Origin: Terrimonas sp937888905
GTDB lineage: Bacteria > Bacteroidota > Bacteroidia > Chitinophagales > Chitinophagaceae
Length of the DNA stretch: 64,000 bases
Assembly: GCA_937888905.1 (NCBI GenBank)
Contig: CALATA010000021.1
Coordinates: 248,001-312,000 of the forward strand
Reading direction: 5' to 3'
The position numbers and the translations under genes are program-made. Numbering within the stretch: position 1 is the stretch's first letter; each line of letters opens with the position of its first letter. The notes beneath the pieces were generated by a model. The model had not been told where the DNA came from and did not search any database. It saw only the letters and a program-made list of their open reading frames with translations. Positions 7,763-16,368 of this stretch are shown here, in pieces.

Positions 7763-10252
7763 ATGCAACCAACCCTTCGATCCATACTGCTGGTCCTTCT
7801 CACCTTTTGCTTTGTGCTGCCGGCGGCCGCGCAGAAAAATCCCGCTTTTGTTTCCGGCATCGTGGTAGACGAAGAAGATAAACCGCTGGCAGGCGTTTCC
7901 ATTACCATACTCGGCCGTCAGACCGGCGTCAGTACCAATGATTCCGGAAAATTTCGCATACAGGTTGTTCCTGAAAAAGCCTTTGCACTGGTATTCAGTC
8001 ATACGGGTTTCAATACCGAACAAAAGAATTTTCTGCTCAACGAAGGCGAAGAAGAATCCATTACGGTTCAATTGCAGAAAGGTGCTGAAGTATTGAATGA
8101 AGTAGTGATCAGTGACCAGCGCGACCGCCGGGAAGCCGGACTCATCCGCCCCAACCCCAAAACCGTACTCAATCTTCCTTCCGTTACCACCGGTGTCGAA
8201 AGCCTGATCAAAATATTTGTCGGCTCCAATAACGAATTGACTTCGCAGTACACCGTAAGAGGTGGCAGCTACGACGAAAACCTTATTTATGTAAACGACT
8301 TTGAAGTGTTCCGCCCTTACCTCATCCGCAACGGACAACAGGAAGGACTGAGTTTCATCAACCCGGAAATGGTGCGTAACATCAGTTTTTATAACGGCGG
8401 TTTCGCTGCACGTTATGGCGACAAGATGAGCAGCGTGCTGGATATTCAATACAAGAAGCCCCGCCGCTTTGGCGGCTCTGCTTATGTCGGTATTCTCGAG
8501 CAGGGATTACAACTCGAAGGCACCAGCCGCAAGGAAAAATTTACGTACCTGGTTGGTGTGCGCAACCGCAGCAACCGCAACCTCCTGAGCCGCCAGGAAA
8601 CGCAGGGCAATTACGTGCCGTCATCAACCGATCTGCAGGCACTATTTACTTACCAGGTCAGTAAAAAATGGCAGGCGGAAGTGCTTGGCAATATTTCGCG
8701 AAGCAAATTTTTTCTGCAACCGGCCTACAGCCAGCTCACCACTTCGGTATTCTCGCCTTTCTATACACAAAGCCTCGGTCTCGATGTATATTTCGAAGGA
8801 CAGGAAAAAGATCAGTACACCACCAACATGATCGGTGCGTCGCTGACCAACCAGGTAAATAAAAGATTAAGGTTGAAATGGCTGGCTTCCCGCTTTGAAA
8901 ACGACGAAGAGGAAAACATCGACATCGCGGGTGCTTACCTTTTTGGTGAACGCGATTTCGATCAGAGCCAGGCTACCTTCGGCACCATCGTAAATCCATT
9001 GGGCGCGGGCATCTTTCATAACTTTGCCCGCAACAAACTCACGATCCGCAACTGGAATTATTCGCACAAAGGAAATTTCGATCTCGATCGTCATGCACTG
9101 CAATGGGGAATCGGCTATGACCGTACCACCATCAACGACCGTTTACACGAATGGGAATTCCAGGACTCCGCGGGTTATTCCATTCCCTATAACCCCAATA
9201 CACTCGAGCTAAGCAAACTGATTAACTCTAACGCTTCGCTGGAGGTAAATAAATTCTCCGGTTACCTGCAGGACAATATTCTGTTCGGCGATTCGGCGCG
9301 TTCGTTTACTTTATCGGCCGGTCTTCGTTTCAATTACAATTCACTCAATAAAGAATTTTTACTTGCACCGCGCATAGGTGCAAGCTGGAAGCCAGCCTGG
9401 AAACGTGATATCATTTTCCGCGCGGCAGCAGGTGCCTACCACCAACCGCCTTTTTACCGCGAAATGCGCCGCTACGACGGCACACTCAATACCGGTCTGA
9501 AAGCACAGAAAAGCTGGCAGGGCGTGCTCGGATTCGATTATAACTTTATCGGCTTTGGCCGGCCCATGCGGTGGACCGTGGAAGGTTATTATAAAAACAT
9601 GACCGATGTGGTACCCTATGACATCGATAACGTCCGTGTCCGTTATTTCGGAGAGAACAGTGCAAAAGCTTATGCTTACGGATTGGAAACGCGCATCCAC
9701 GGCGAACTCGTAAAAGATGCCGAAAGCTGGATCAGCATCGGACTGATGCGCACGCGCGAAAACATCAAAGGCGATACTTACAAAGAATATACACTCGACG
9801 ATCAAAACCAGCCGATCGACAGCGTGACGCTGGAAAAAGGCTGGGTAAGACGCCCTACCGACCGCATGATTACTTTCGGAATGTTTTTCCAGGACTACCT
9901 GGCTACCAACAAGAACATGAAGATGTACCTCAATCTTATTTACGGTACCAATCTTCCTTATAACATTCCCAATAGCGTGAAGTACCGCAATGGTGCAGAA
10001 ATACCGGCCTATATCCGTGCCGATATCGGCTTCAGTTATTTGCTGCTCGACAGTGATCGCAGCAAACGCCGCAGTCACAGTCCTTTTCTTGGTTTTGATA
10101 ATATCTGGGCCAGCCTGGAAGTATTCAACATCATCGACAGGGACAATACCATTTCGTATCTGCTGATCAAAGATTTTTCCAACACCACGTACCTGATGCC
10201 CAACCGGCTTACACCACGCCTGATCAATTTTAAATTAGTAGCGCGCTGGTAA
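7763..10252 (+). CDS. TonB-dependent receptor with N-terminal regulatory-like beta domain
   Basis: Outer-membrane receptor, 829 residues from ATG 7763. Order of parts: signal peptide (LLVLLTFCFVLPAAAQ), a carboxypeptidase-regulatory-like beta-sandwich (about 25-110; VSGIVVDEEDKPLAGVSI and NDSGKFRI), a plug domain (about 115-225; QYTVRGGSYDENLIYVND, FYNGGFAARYGDKMSSVLD), then a beta-barrel ending in the aromatic strand FKLVARW. It is shorter than SusC-type receptors and has no SusD neighbour, so polysaccharide uptake is not implied. Siderophore, vitamin or peptide import are alternatives. The large opposite-strand frames inside it are composition shadows. Confidence 0.93.
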   Translation: MQPTLRSILLVLLTFCFVLPAAAQKNPAFVSGIVVDEEDKPLAGVSITILGRQTGVSTNDSGKFRIQVVPEKAFALVFSHTGFNTEQKNFLLNEGEEESITVQLQKGAEVLNEVVISDQRDRREAGLIRPNPKTVLNLPSVTTGVESLIKIFVGSNNELTSQYTVRGGSYDENLIYVNDFEVFRPYLIRNGQQEGLSFINPEMVRNISFYNGGFAARYGDKMSSVLDIQYKKPRRFGGSAYVGILEQGLQLEGTSRKEKFTYLVGVRNRSNRNLLSRQETQGNYVPSSTDLQALFTYQVSKKWQAEVLGNISRSKFFLQPAYSQLTTSVFSPFYTQSLGLDVYFEGQEKDQYTTNMIGASLTNQVNKRLRLKWLASRFENDEEENIDIAGAYLFGERDFDQSQATFGTIVNPLGAGIFHNFARNKLTIRNWNYSHKGNFDLDRHALQWGIGYDRTTINDRLHEWEFQDSAGYSIPYNPNTLELSKLINSNASLEVNKFSGYLQDNILFGDSARSFTLSAGLRFNYNSLNKEFLLAPRIGASWKPAWKRDIIFRAAAGAYHQPPFYREMRRYDGTLNTGLKAQKSWQGVLGFDYNFIGFGRPMRWTVEGYYKNMTDVVPYDIDNVRVRYFGENSAKAYAYGLETRIHGELVKDAESWISIGLMRTRENIKGDTYKEYTLDDQNQPIDSVTLEKGWVRRPTDRMITFGMFFQDYLATNKNMKMYLNLIYGTNLPYNIPNSVKYRNGAEIPAYIRADIGFSYLLLDSDRSKRRSHSPFLGFDNIWASLEVFNIIDRDNTISYLLIKDFSNTTYLMPNRLTPRLINFKLVARW

Positions 10253-10389
10253 AAAATCAGCAGCGCAACGCCTAAATTTTCCCGTATTAAGAAATGGCCG
10301 TCAAAAGGCTGGCATGGATTTAGAAATGCTTTAACAGGAATTAACATCCTGTGAATAAGTAAAGAGCGGGAATTCAACGTCAAATAAAT

Positions 10390-10397
10390 TATATTTG
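10390..10397 (+). promoter_or_regulatory. -7 box TATATTTG for phoH
   Basis: Exact TAnnTTTG match. The implied leader to the TTG start at 10524 is about 120 nt, much longer than for most genes here. Confidence 0.55.
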
Positions 10398-10412
10398 GAA
10401 AGGAAGGGCAAG

Positions 10413-10432
10413 CTTCTGCAAATGCGCAGAAG
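10413..10432 (+). other. Hairpin in the phoH leader
   Basis: CTTCTGC and GCAGAAG pair perfectly (7 bp) around a 6-nt loop shortly after the predicted transcription start. No known riboswitch was recognised. Confidence 0.4.
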
Positions 10433-10523
10433 ACGCACTGGTAACCCGGTTAACCCTTCGCCGGTTTTAAGAACAAACAAGCGCCGGCAACAAACCACCC
10501 GGAGCTATTAAAAACCTAAGGAA

Positions 10524-11522
10524 TTGACAGACACTATCATTAACCTCGAGACCGTCAACCCTATCGAGTTTTTCGGAGTCAACAACGGTAAACTGGACCT
10601 GCTAAAAAAGAAATTTCCCTTACTCAAGATCCTTTCAAGAGGCACACAGATCAAACTGAGCGGCGCCCCCGAACAGGTGGACGTGGCAAGGGAAAAGATT
10701 ACCCTCATTGTTTCCTACCTCGAACGCAACGGACACATGAGTGAGAATTATTTTGAACAGATCCTCGGCGGTGATGATGCCGAAACCGTTGACCACTTTG
10801 TGGAACGCAACCCTAATGAAGTACTCGTATTCGGGCCCAACGGCAAGTCGGTCCGCGCAAGGACCGCGAACCAGAAAAAGCTGGTTCAGATCAGTGAAAA
10901 GAACGACATCGTATTTGCCATCGGACCAGCCGGTACCGGTAAAACCTACACCGCAGTAGCCATGGCCGTACGTGCACTCAAAAACAAGAACGTTAAAAAG
11001 ATCATTCTTACCCGTCCGGCTGTGGAAGCAGGTGAAAGCCTTGGCTTTCTTCCCGGCGACCTGAAAGAAAAGATCGACCCGTATCTGCGCCCGCTTTATG
11101 ATGCGCTCGATGATATGATCCCCGCTGATAAACTGGGATACTACATGAGCACCCGCACGATCGAGATCGCCCCGCTGGCTTACATGCGCGGCCGTACACT
11201 CGACAATGCCTTCATCATCCTTGACGAAGCACAGAACGCAACCGATCTTCAGTTAAAGATGTTCCTTACACGTATCGGTGCCAATGCAAAGGCGATCATC
11301 ACCGGTGATATGACGCAGGTAGACCTGCCGCGCAATCAGCGAAGCGGTCTGCAAACTGCCGTACGTATCCTGAAAAACATCGACGGCATCGGCCATGTTG
11401 AACTGGACGAAGAAGACGTAGTACGTCACCGCCTGGTGAAATCCATTCTCCGCGCCTACAACCAGGAGCACGAGAAACAGGAAGAACAACGGGAGGAACG
11501 CGAACATCGCGAACGCAGGTAA
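10524..11522 (+). CDS. phoH: PhoH-family (YbeZ-like) ATPase
   Basis: Cytoplasmic P-loop ATPase linked in many bacteria to RNA and ribosome maturation. 332 residues. An N-terminal KH-like region (LDLLKKKFPLLKILSRGTQI, about 22-65) precedes the PhoH core: Walker A GPAGTGKT (134-141), LTRPAVEAGE, GFLPGD and Walker B LDEAQN (about 233-238), then ITGDMTQVDLP. The C-terminal tail is highly charged (EHEKQEEQREERE). The start is TTG 10524, preceded by an AAGGAA-like site; the next ATG is inside the KH region. The gene has its own promoter and a leader of about 120 nt. Confidence 0.92.
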   Translation: MTDTIINLETVNPIEFFGVNNGKLDLLKKKFPLLKILSRGTQIKLSGAPEQVDVAREKITLIVSYLERNGHMSENYFEQILGGDDAETVDHFVERNPNEVLVFGPNGKSVRARTANQKKLVQISEKNDIVFAIGPAGTGKTYTAVAMAVRALKNKNVKKIILTRPAVEAGESLGFLPGDLKEKIDPYLRPLYDALDDMIPADKLGYYMSTRTIEIAPLAYMRGRTLDNAFIILDEAQNATDLQLKMFLTRIGANAKAIITGDMTQVDLPRNQRSGLQTAVRILKNIDGIGHVELDEEDVVRHRLVKSILRAYNQEHEKQEEQREEREHRERR

Positions 11523-11536
11523 TTCAATTAGTTGCT

Positions 11537-11544
11537 TACATTTG
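11537..11544 (+). promoter_or_regulatory. -7 box TACATTTG for the YiiX-like gene
   Basis: Exact TAnnTTTG match 14 nt before ATG 11559, directly after the phoH stop. Confidence 0.6.
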
Positions 11545-11558
11545 GCGGCAATAGTCAC

Positions 11559-12200
11559 ATGCAGCAACGTTTCTTAGAAAATATCTGTTGGAAAAGGTGG
11601 CCGGTCGGCTGCCTTTTCTTTTTACTCACAGCGTGTAAACAACACGTTGCGCCCGATTATTCAAAACAATACAATGCTATCCATGCCGCTGCGGAGCTGG
11701 TGCATGACGGCGATCTCATCTTCCGCAACGGCACCGATGAAGTGAGTGCCGCCGCACGCAGCATGAATGAAAAGGACACCAGTTATTCGCATTGCGGACT
11801 GCTCATGATCGAAAATGACAGCGTTTTTGTTTACCACGCCATCGGCGGTCACTACAATCCCAGCCAGCAGCTGAAACGCGAACCGCTCGACAGCTTCTGT
11901 AATCCGGTGGACAATGACCGCTTCGGCATATTCCGTTACGAAATCGACAGCCTCGAAGCCGGCAGGTTGAAAAAAATTGTAGAGCAGTATTATGCCTCCG
12001 GTCTTCGTTTCGATCTGTTCTTCAACTTTTTCAGCGATGATGAAATGTATTGCTCCGAATTTGTGTACAAAAGCCTCAACAAGGCGCTGAAAGGCCGATT
12101 GCAGTTCCTGATCCGCCGCGACAGATGGCCTTACGGTGTTTCACTGGACGACCTTTTTCTGCACCCCGGCGCCAGGGCCGTTCATCAAATACGCTTTTAG
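11559..12200 (+). CDS. YiiX/YebB-like permuted NlpC/P60 lipoprotein
   Basis: Predicted papain-like amidase or peptidase of the C92 YiiX/YaeF group, 213 residues. ATG 11559 was chosen because the longer TTG frame starts within the -7 box. A signal region ends in a lipobox (CLFFLLTACKQ), so it is probably a periplasm-facing lipoprotein. The permuted order shows: GDLIFRNG, then the catalytic His in YSHCGLL, then the Cys in MYCSEFVYKSL. Family members may act on lipids or cell-wall amides; the substrate is unknown. It starts 36 bp after phoH with its own promoter. Confidence 0.82.
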   Translation: MQQRFLENICWKRWPVGCLFFLLTACKQHVAPDYSKQYNAIHAAAELVHDGDLIFRNGTDEVSAAARSMNEKDTSYSHCGLLMIENDSVFVYHAIGGHYNPSQQLKREPLDSFCNPVDNDRFGIFRYEIDSLEAGRLKKIVEQYYASGLRFDLFFNFFSDDEMYCSEFVYKSLNKALKGRLQFLIRRDRWPYGVSLDDLFLHPGARAVHQIRF

Positions 12201-12227
12201 GGGATTTCAGCATTCGAGCCAAACGCC

Positions 12228-12235
12228 TACATTTG
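12228..12235 (+). promoter_or_regulatory. -7 box TACATTTG for the DUF4878 gene
   Basis: Exact TAnnTTTG match 22 nt before ATG 12258. Confidence 0.6.
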
Positions 12236-12257
12236 CTATTATTGAAAATTTAATAAA

Positions 12258-12797
12258 ATGAAAAAAACAACCCAACTGTTTCTCGCCGTGGCAGCTATGG
12301 CCACTATCGTATTCGCCAGCTGTAGCGGCGGAGCCAACGAACCTAAAGCTGTAGTAAAAGCTTTCTTCGAAAAACTTTCCAAGAAAGATGTGGACGGCGC
12401 TGCCAAACATGCAACAGCCTCCAGCAAGTCAACCTTGGACATGATGAAAAAAGGTCTGGAAATGGCAGACAAAATGCCGAAAGAATCGAAGGAGAAAGAT
12501 CCGGCTGAAGAATTCAAAAACATGGAATTTGGCGAAGCCCGGATCTCCGGCGACACCGCTTATGTGCCCGTTGGCAAAAAAGGCGAGAAAATGTCCGACA
12601 TTCCGCTGGTAAAAGAAGACGGCAAATGGAAAGTGGATTTCAGCATGGGTACGCTCATGAAAATGGGCAACGATGAAAAAGATGCAGAAGGCGTAAACGA
12701 TATGGAAAACCTCAATTCAGACAGCGTTAACCAGGAACTGAACCGCATGACAGACAGCATCACTCAGCAACTCGACTCCAAAACTCCAAAGGAATAA
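12258..12797 (+). CDS. DUF4878-type lipoprotein
   Basis: Lipoprotein of 179 residues: signal peptide with lipobox IVFASC (Cys near 21), then an NTF2-like DUF4878 domain (EPKAVVKAFFEKLSKKDVDGA start, ISGDTAYVPV and KEDGKWKVDF strand motifs, about 27-135). A polar tail with MTDSITQQLDSK is probably coiled or disordered. The biological role of the family is not known. It has its own -7 box. The next gene encodes a smaller protein of the same plan, suggesting local duplication. Confidence 0.8.
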   Translation: MKKTTQLFLAVAAMATIVFASCSGGANEPKAVVKAFFEKLSKKDVDGAAKHATASSKSTLDMMKKGLEMADKMPKESKEKDPAEEFKNMEFGEARISGDTAYVPVGKKGEKMSDIPLVKEDGKWKVDFSMGTLMKMGNDEKDAEGVNDMENLNSDSVNQELNRMTDSITQQLDSKTPKE

Positions 12798-12834
12798 AGA
12801 AAAGGTCTGATAAAGACCGCATTCAAAGATTTTG

Positions 12835-12841
12835 TACTTTG
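12835..12841 (+). promoter_or_regulatory. -7-like box TACTTTG just before a start codon
   Basis: TACTTTG lacks one spacer base of TAnnTTTG and ends 5 nt before ATG 12847. Confidence 0.4.
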
Positions 12842-12846
12842 CAGGG

Positions 12847-13299
12847 ATGAAAAGAAAATTTATTTCCTTTTTGTCCCTGCTTTTATTTTGTGCCGCCTGT
12901 AACGAAAGTAAAAAACAGGAACCGGGTTCTATGGACAATGATGTAGTGTCCGCTACCAGCTTCATCCGCGCCGCATTGAAGGGCAACTTCGATCTTGCAC
13001 GCACCTACATGCTGGAAGACTCCGTGAATAATGACTACATGGACGTTGCTGCACGCAGTCAACGAACTGCCGACGACCGTCAGGGCCTGTTCGACGCATC
13101 GATCATCATTCACAAACGCGCGGAAGCCAACGACTCTACTACCGTTATCGTATACTCCAACTCTTATCTCAAACAACGTGATACGCTGAAAATGGTAAAA
13201 AAGGGTGACAAATGGCTGGTAGACCTGAAATTTCTTTTTGACCACGACAGCGACACCTCTCTCAATAAATTCCTGGCCGCTATTCCCGATAAAGACTAA
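12847..13299 (+). CDS. Small lipoprotein, DUF4878/NTF2-like
   Basis: Lipoprotein of 150 residues. From ATG 12847 the signal peptide MKRKFISFLSLLLFCAAC ends in a lipobox (Cys 18). The mature part follows the NTF2-like plan of its upstream neighbour: a helix with FIRAALKGNFDLARTYMLED, strands with STTVIVYSNSYLKQRDTLKM and a terminal KKGDKWLVDLKFL. Sequence similarity to the neighbour is weak but the order is the same. Function unknown. crcB starts 2 bp after its stop, so the two are almost certainly co-transcribed. Confidence 0.78.
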   Translation: MKRKFISFLSLLLFCAACNESKKQEPGSMDNDVVSATSFIRAALKGNFDLARTYMLEDSVNNDYMDVAARSQRTADDRQGLFDASIIIHKRAEANDSTTVIVYSNSYLKQRDTLKMVKKGDKWLVDLKFLFDHDSDTSLNKFLAAIPDKD

Positions 13300-13301
13300 T
13301 C

Positions 13302-13673
13302 ATGCGTTACCTGTTGCTGATAGGACTCGGTGGCGGGCTTGGGAGCATGGCCCGGTATCTCTGCCAGCGATGGATGGCCATCTATTATCCGCACAGTTTT
13401 CCTTTCGGAACATTGATCGTCAACATAGCAGGTTGTTTCCTGATCGGTATACTCTGGGGATTGAGCCTCCGGCCAAATGGGATGAATGAAGGCTGGCGGT
13501 TGTTTCTCATGACCGGCATTTGCGGCGGCTTCACCACCTTTTCTGCATTCAGTATGGAAAGTCTTCAACTTTTACGGGCAGAAAAAACAGGTCTTTTCAT
13601 GTTATACGTTGTTTGCAGTGTAATTTTGGGGCTCGTTGCCACCCTGGCAGCATTTCGTTTGACCCAATCATAA
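13302..13673 (+). CDS. crcB: Fluoride channel CrcB/Fluc
   Basis: Fluoride exporter of 123 residues that works as a dual-topology dimer in the inner membrane. Four helices are visible. Family motifs: GGLGSMARYL in helix 1, PFGTLIVNIAGCFLIG (pore Asn) and GICGGFTTFSAFSME (Phe-box and central Na+ region). Length is typical. It starts 2 bp after the lipoprotein gene, so it has no separate leader and cannot have its own fluoride riboswitch. ppa follows 9 bp later, which makes sense because fluoride inhibits pyrophosphatase. Confidence 0.93.
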   Translation: MRYLLLIGLGGGLGSMARYLCQRWMAIYYPHSFPFGTLIVNIAGCFLIGILWGLSLRPNGMNEGWRLFLMTGICGGFTTFSAFSMESLQLLRAEKTGLFMLYVVCSVILGLVATLAAFRLTQS

Positions 13674-13682
13674 ATATTCTGC

Positions 13683-14225
13683 ATGCTAACAGTGAATCAC
13701 CCCTGGCATGGGGTACATTACGGTGAAAAAGCGCCGAAAGTAGTAAACGCCCTGATCGAAATTCCGCAGGGCTCGCGTTCCAAATACGAAGTAGACAAGG
13801 CCACCGGCCTGTTGAAACTCGACCGCGTTATTTATTCTTCCTTCCATTATCCCGTTAACTACGGGTTCATACCACAGACACTTGGCCAGGACGGCGATCC
13901 ACTCGACATCCTTGTATTCTGTTCACAATCCATTCAATCCCTCTGTCTGCTGGAAGCGAAAGTGATCGGCAATATGCAGATGATCGATAGCGGCCAGGTA
14001 GATGACAAGATCATTGCCGTAGCCTCGCAGGATCCATCCGTGAATCACTACGATCGCATGGAAGACCTGCCTGCACACTTCCTGCTGGAACTGCGCAACT
14101 TTTTTGAACAGTACAAAGTGTTGGAAAATAAAAAAGTGGAGATCGATAACTTCCAGGACAAGGACACAGCCTGCAAGATCATTTCCGAAGCGATTGATTT
14201 TTACAAAGAAGAATTTTCGAAGTAA
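13683..14225 (+). CDS. ppa: Inorganic pyrophosphatase, family I
   Basis: Soluble Mg-dependent enzyme hydrolysing pyrophosphate to phosphate, 180 residues. Conserved sites: EIPQGSRSKYEVDK near 27-41, YPVNYGFIPQT, GQDGDPLDILV (the Asp cluster binding metal) and DDKIIAV. It sits immediately after crcB in one operon; fluoride is the classic inhibitor of this enzyme class, so the pairing may be functional. A 64-bp hairpin element at 14231-14294 follows its stop. Confidence 0.94.
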   Translation: MLTVNHPWHGVHYGEKAPKVVNALIEIPQGSRSKYEVDKATGLLKLDRVIYSSFHYPVNYGFIPQTLGQDGDPLDILVFCSQSIQSLCLLEAKVIGNMQMIDSGQVDDKIIAVASQDPSVNHYDRMEDLPAHFLLELRNFFEQYKVLENKKVEIDNFQDKDTACKIISEAIDFYKEEFSK

Positions 14226-14230
14226 TTAAT

Positions 14231-14294
14231 CAGCCATGGCACCTGCCCTTCGAGAGACCGAAGTATCGGCCTCAGGGACCAGGTGTCATGGCTG
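14231..14294. repeat. CCATGG-type intergenic hairpin
   Basis: CAGCCATGGCACCTG pairs with CAGGTGTCATGGCTG (one mismatch) around a loop containing CCCTTCGAGA and CCTCAGGG, themselves partly complementary. Related hairpins lie at 37429-37489 and 48141-48182. No U-tract follows, so it is not a classical terminator. Confidence 0.7.
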
Positions 14295-14309
14295 ACTTAA
14301 AACAAACGC

Positions 14310-14942
14310 ATGAACAAAAACCGGTTGCTGCTCCTGCTATGTTTATTCTTTTCTGTTGCCGCACAAGCGCAGGGAGGACTGGAGCGCCTTTGTGGCGCGT
14401 ATTTCAGATCAAATCCGTACAAATACTCCTACAGCCAGTTTGTACCGCACCTGATCAACGACCCCACATTGAAAAACACACAACTGACCAGACGTTCAGG
14501 CGATTCACTGTTTTATTTCGGAGGAGAATACACCACGCACAAACCATTTGATTTTCCGCAGAAAAGAATTGAAATATCCCTGCGCGAAGCACCCGTAAAA
14601 GTATCGGATACCTTGTCGCTCGTAGACACGATTATCGTATACACGCTTACTTCAACCGCAGAGAACAAACCGGAAATAGTAAAAGCTGTGCAAAAGCAGG
14701 CGGAACGCATTCACCGCAAATACCGAAATCTATTTGCAGGCACGCAATACCTTACCTTTCAGCAAGCCGGACTTAGTGATGAAGGGGGAATTTATAATTA
14801 CTATGCGCCTGGTTACCGGCTCGCTCCATTCGCCGTTACCTGGGAAATAACGCCTGATAAAAAAGAAGTACAGCTTTCACTGATCTTCCGTATAAAGATC
14901 TATGAAAACGAAGCGGGCATCCCTTTTCCTTATTACAATTAA
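14310..14942 (+). CDS. Secreted protein of unknown function
   Basis: Protein of 210 residues with a clear signal peptide (MNKNRLLLLLCLFFSVAAQA, cleavage after AQA). The mature part is mixed alpha/beta with many aromatic residues: YFRSNPYKYSYSQF, SLFYFGGEYTTHKPFDF, a helix EIVKAVQKQAERIHRKYRNL, and end strands LSLIFRIKIYENE and PFPYYN. No catalytic motif or known domain is recognised. It is convergent with the NlpC/P60 gene, whose stop lies 5 bp away. Confidence 0.7.
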   Translation: MNKNRLLLLLCLFFSVAAQAQGGLERLCGAYFRSNPYKYSYSQFVPHLINDPTLKNTQLTRRSGDSLFYFGGEYTTHKPFDFPQKRIEISLREAPVKVSDTLSLVDTIIVYTLTSTAENKPEIVKAVQKQAERIHRKYRNLFAGTQYLTFQQAGLSDEGGIYNYYAPGYRLAPFAVTWEITPDKKEVQLSLIFRIKIYENEAGIPFPYYN

Positions 14943-14947
14943 AAAAA

Positions 14948-15697
14948 TTACCAGTAACGTTTGACGGCACGCAGACGATGTGTGCGTTTGCCGGTATCGG
15001 TATTGATAATTCCTTCCTTGTCAATCTTGTCGATCCGGACCTGCCCGGACGAGTGAATGATCTGATCATTGCCAATCATCATTCCCACGTGCACGATCTC
15101 GTCGCGGTCATCAAAGAAGGCCAGGTCGCCGGTGAGCGCGTCTTTTAATTTTTTTACAGGATGGCCTTCCTGCGCCTGTTGCCATGCATCGCGCGGAAGG
15201 GAAATGCCGATCAGTTTGAATACGACCTGTACAAAACCGCTGCAATCCACGCCCAGCAAGGTACGGCCACCCCACAGATAGGGCGCATTGAGCCACCGCA
15301 GCGCGATCGCCTTCGCCATTTCCGAATCGGGTATCAACTTCGTCGTATCGATAAGTGTGCCTTGATATTGTACCGCGTTATCGCCTTCGGCGATGCGGAG
15401 AGAAGAGCCGAGGGGAATATGCATGGTCTGGTCGCCGGTCTGCAAAGGTGCCAGTAACTCACCGGCCAGTTTTACGGGTTGTTCGCGCAACAGGTTTTTG
15501 GCCACAGGCCGGATCATGTTGTACGTGAGCCATCCCTCATAACTGTCGTAAAGACTGCGTACCTTGATCCAATGCGCGTCTTTGGTCTTGAGGATTTTGA
15601 CGGCTTCGCCAAACAATAACTGGTTGATCATTTCGGCGCGGTGACGTGGTTTGCGGCGCACCGGGGCAGCCGGTACGGTAACGAGTGCATACTCCAT
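14948..15697 (-). CDS. NlpC/P60 (C40) peptidase with SH3 domain
   Basis: Predicted peptidoglycan gamma-D-glutamyl-diamino-acid endopeptidase, 249 residues. Residues 1-70 form a bacterial SH3 domain (VTVPAAPVRRKP, GEAVKILKTKDAHWIKVRS, YEGWL). A linker follows, then the NlpC/P60 domain from about 128: NAPYLWGGRT, catalytic Cys in GVDCSGFVQ, catalytic His in EIVHVGMMIG and the third residue in QIIHSSG. There is no signal peptide at this ATG, so either export is by another route or it is cytoplasmic; homologous YkfC-like enzymes recycle murein peptides in the cytoplasm. Confidence 0.88.
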   Translation of the reverse strand: MEYALVTVPAAPVRRKPRHRAEMINQLLFGEAVKILKTKDAHWIKVRSLYDSYEGWLTYNMIRPVAKNLLREQPVKLAGELLAPLQTGDQTMHIPLGSSLRIAEGDNAVQYQGTLIDTTKLIPDSEMAKAIALRWLNAPYLWGGRTLLGVDCSGFVQVVFKLIGISLPRDAWQQAQEGHPVKKLKDALTGDLAFFDDRDEIVHVGMMIGNDQIIHSSGQVRIDKIDKEGIINTDTGKRTHRLRAVKRYW

Positions 15698-15797
15698 GCT
15701 AAAGCGTTAAGTTTGAACGAAATTACAAGGAACAATGTTATCCTTGTATGAAATTATCGGATTGCCGCATCTAAAGAAAAAATAGCAGCTTTACAGG

Positions 15798-16367
15798 GTG
15801 AATAAGGATAAGTACAACCATATCAGTGACCAGGAGCTTCTGCAGCGCTTTCATGGCGACCATGACAACGAATGGCTCGGCATCCTGCTGCAGCGCTATA
15901 CACTCCTGCTGCTGGGTGTTTGTATGAAATACCTGAAAAATGAGGAAGAAGCCCGCGATGCCGTGCAGCAGGTATTCCTGAAAGTGATCCAGGAGCTGCA
16001 CAAGTATAAAGTAGACTATTTCAAGTCGTGGCTCTATATGATCGCCAAGAATCACTGCCTGATGAAACTCCGCGACCGGCAGGGCAAAATTCCGGTAGAA
16101 CTCACCGATGCGCCTGCTGAAGAGACCGATACGGAAGCTTTGTTGCTAAACGATATAACCCTCGACCTGCTGGAAGAAGCGCTGGAAGAATTGAATGCCG
16201 AGCAGCAGCAATGTGTAACTTTGTTTTACCTGGAGAAAAAAAGCTACCAGCAGATAAGCGAGGAGAAAGGCTTTAGCCTGATGCAGGTGAAAAGCCATAT
16301 CCAGAACGGCAAACGAAACCTTAAGATCACCCTGGAGAAAAAATTAAAAGAAAAGGCAAACCGCTGA
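15798..16367 (+). CDS. ECF-type RNA polymerase sigma factor
   Basis: Sigma-70 family group IV factor of 189 residues. Region 2 is about 20-85 (LLLLGVCMKYLKNEEEARDAVQQVF and FKSWLYMIAKNHCL); region 4 is about 130-185 (LNAEQQQCVTLFYLEKKSYQQI, then the helix-turn-helix MQVKSHIQNGKRNL). The start is GTG 15798, since no ATG precedes region 2 suitably. A membrane protein with anti-sigma features starts 1 bp after the stop, so the two form a pair. Confidence 0.88.
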   Translation: MNKDKYNHISDQELLQRFHGDHDNEWLGILLQRYTLLLLGVCMKYLKNEEEARDAVQQVFLKVIQELHKYKVDYFKSWLYMIAKNHCLMKLRDRQGKIPVELTDAPAEETDTEALLLNDITLDLLEEALEELNAEQQQCVTLFYLEKKSYQQISEEKGFSLMQVKSHIQNGKRNLKITLEKKLKEKANR

Positions 16368-16368
16368 A

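Noticed and set aside
7364..8449. Large open frame on the minus strand across rpe and the TonB receptor gene
   Set aside because: It is antisense to two clear genes, has no domain, and its length follows from codon bias in the true frames. Similar large shadows lie at 9359-10078, 26468-27544 and 45510-46268.
7763..10252. SusC of a polysaccharide utilisation locus
   Set aside because: At 829 residues it is shorter than SusC-type receptors, and no SusD or glycoside hydrolase gene follows.
13300..13301. Fluoride riboswitch before crcB
   Set aside because: Only 2 bp separate the upstream stop from the crcB start, so there is no room for a riboswitch.
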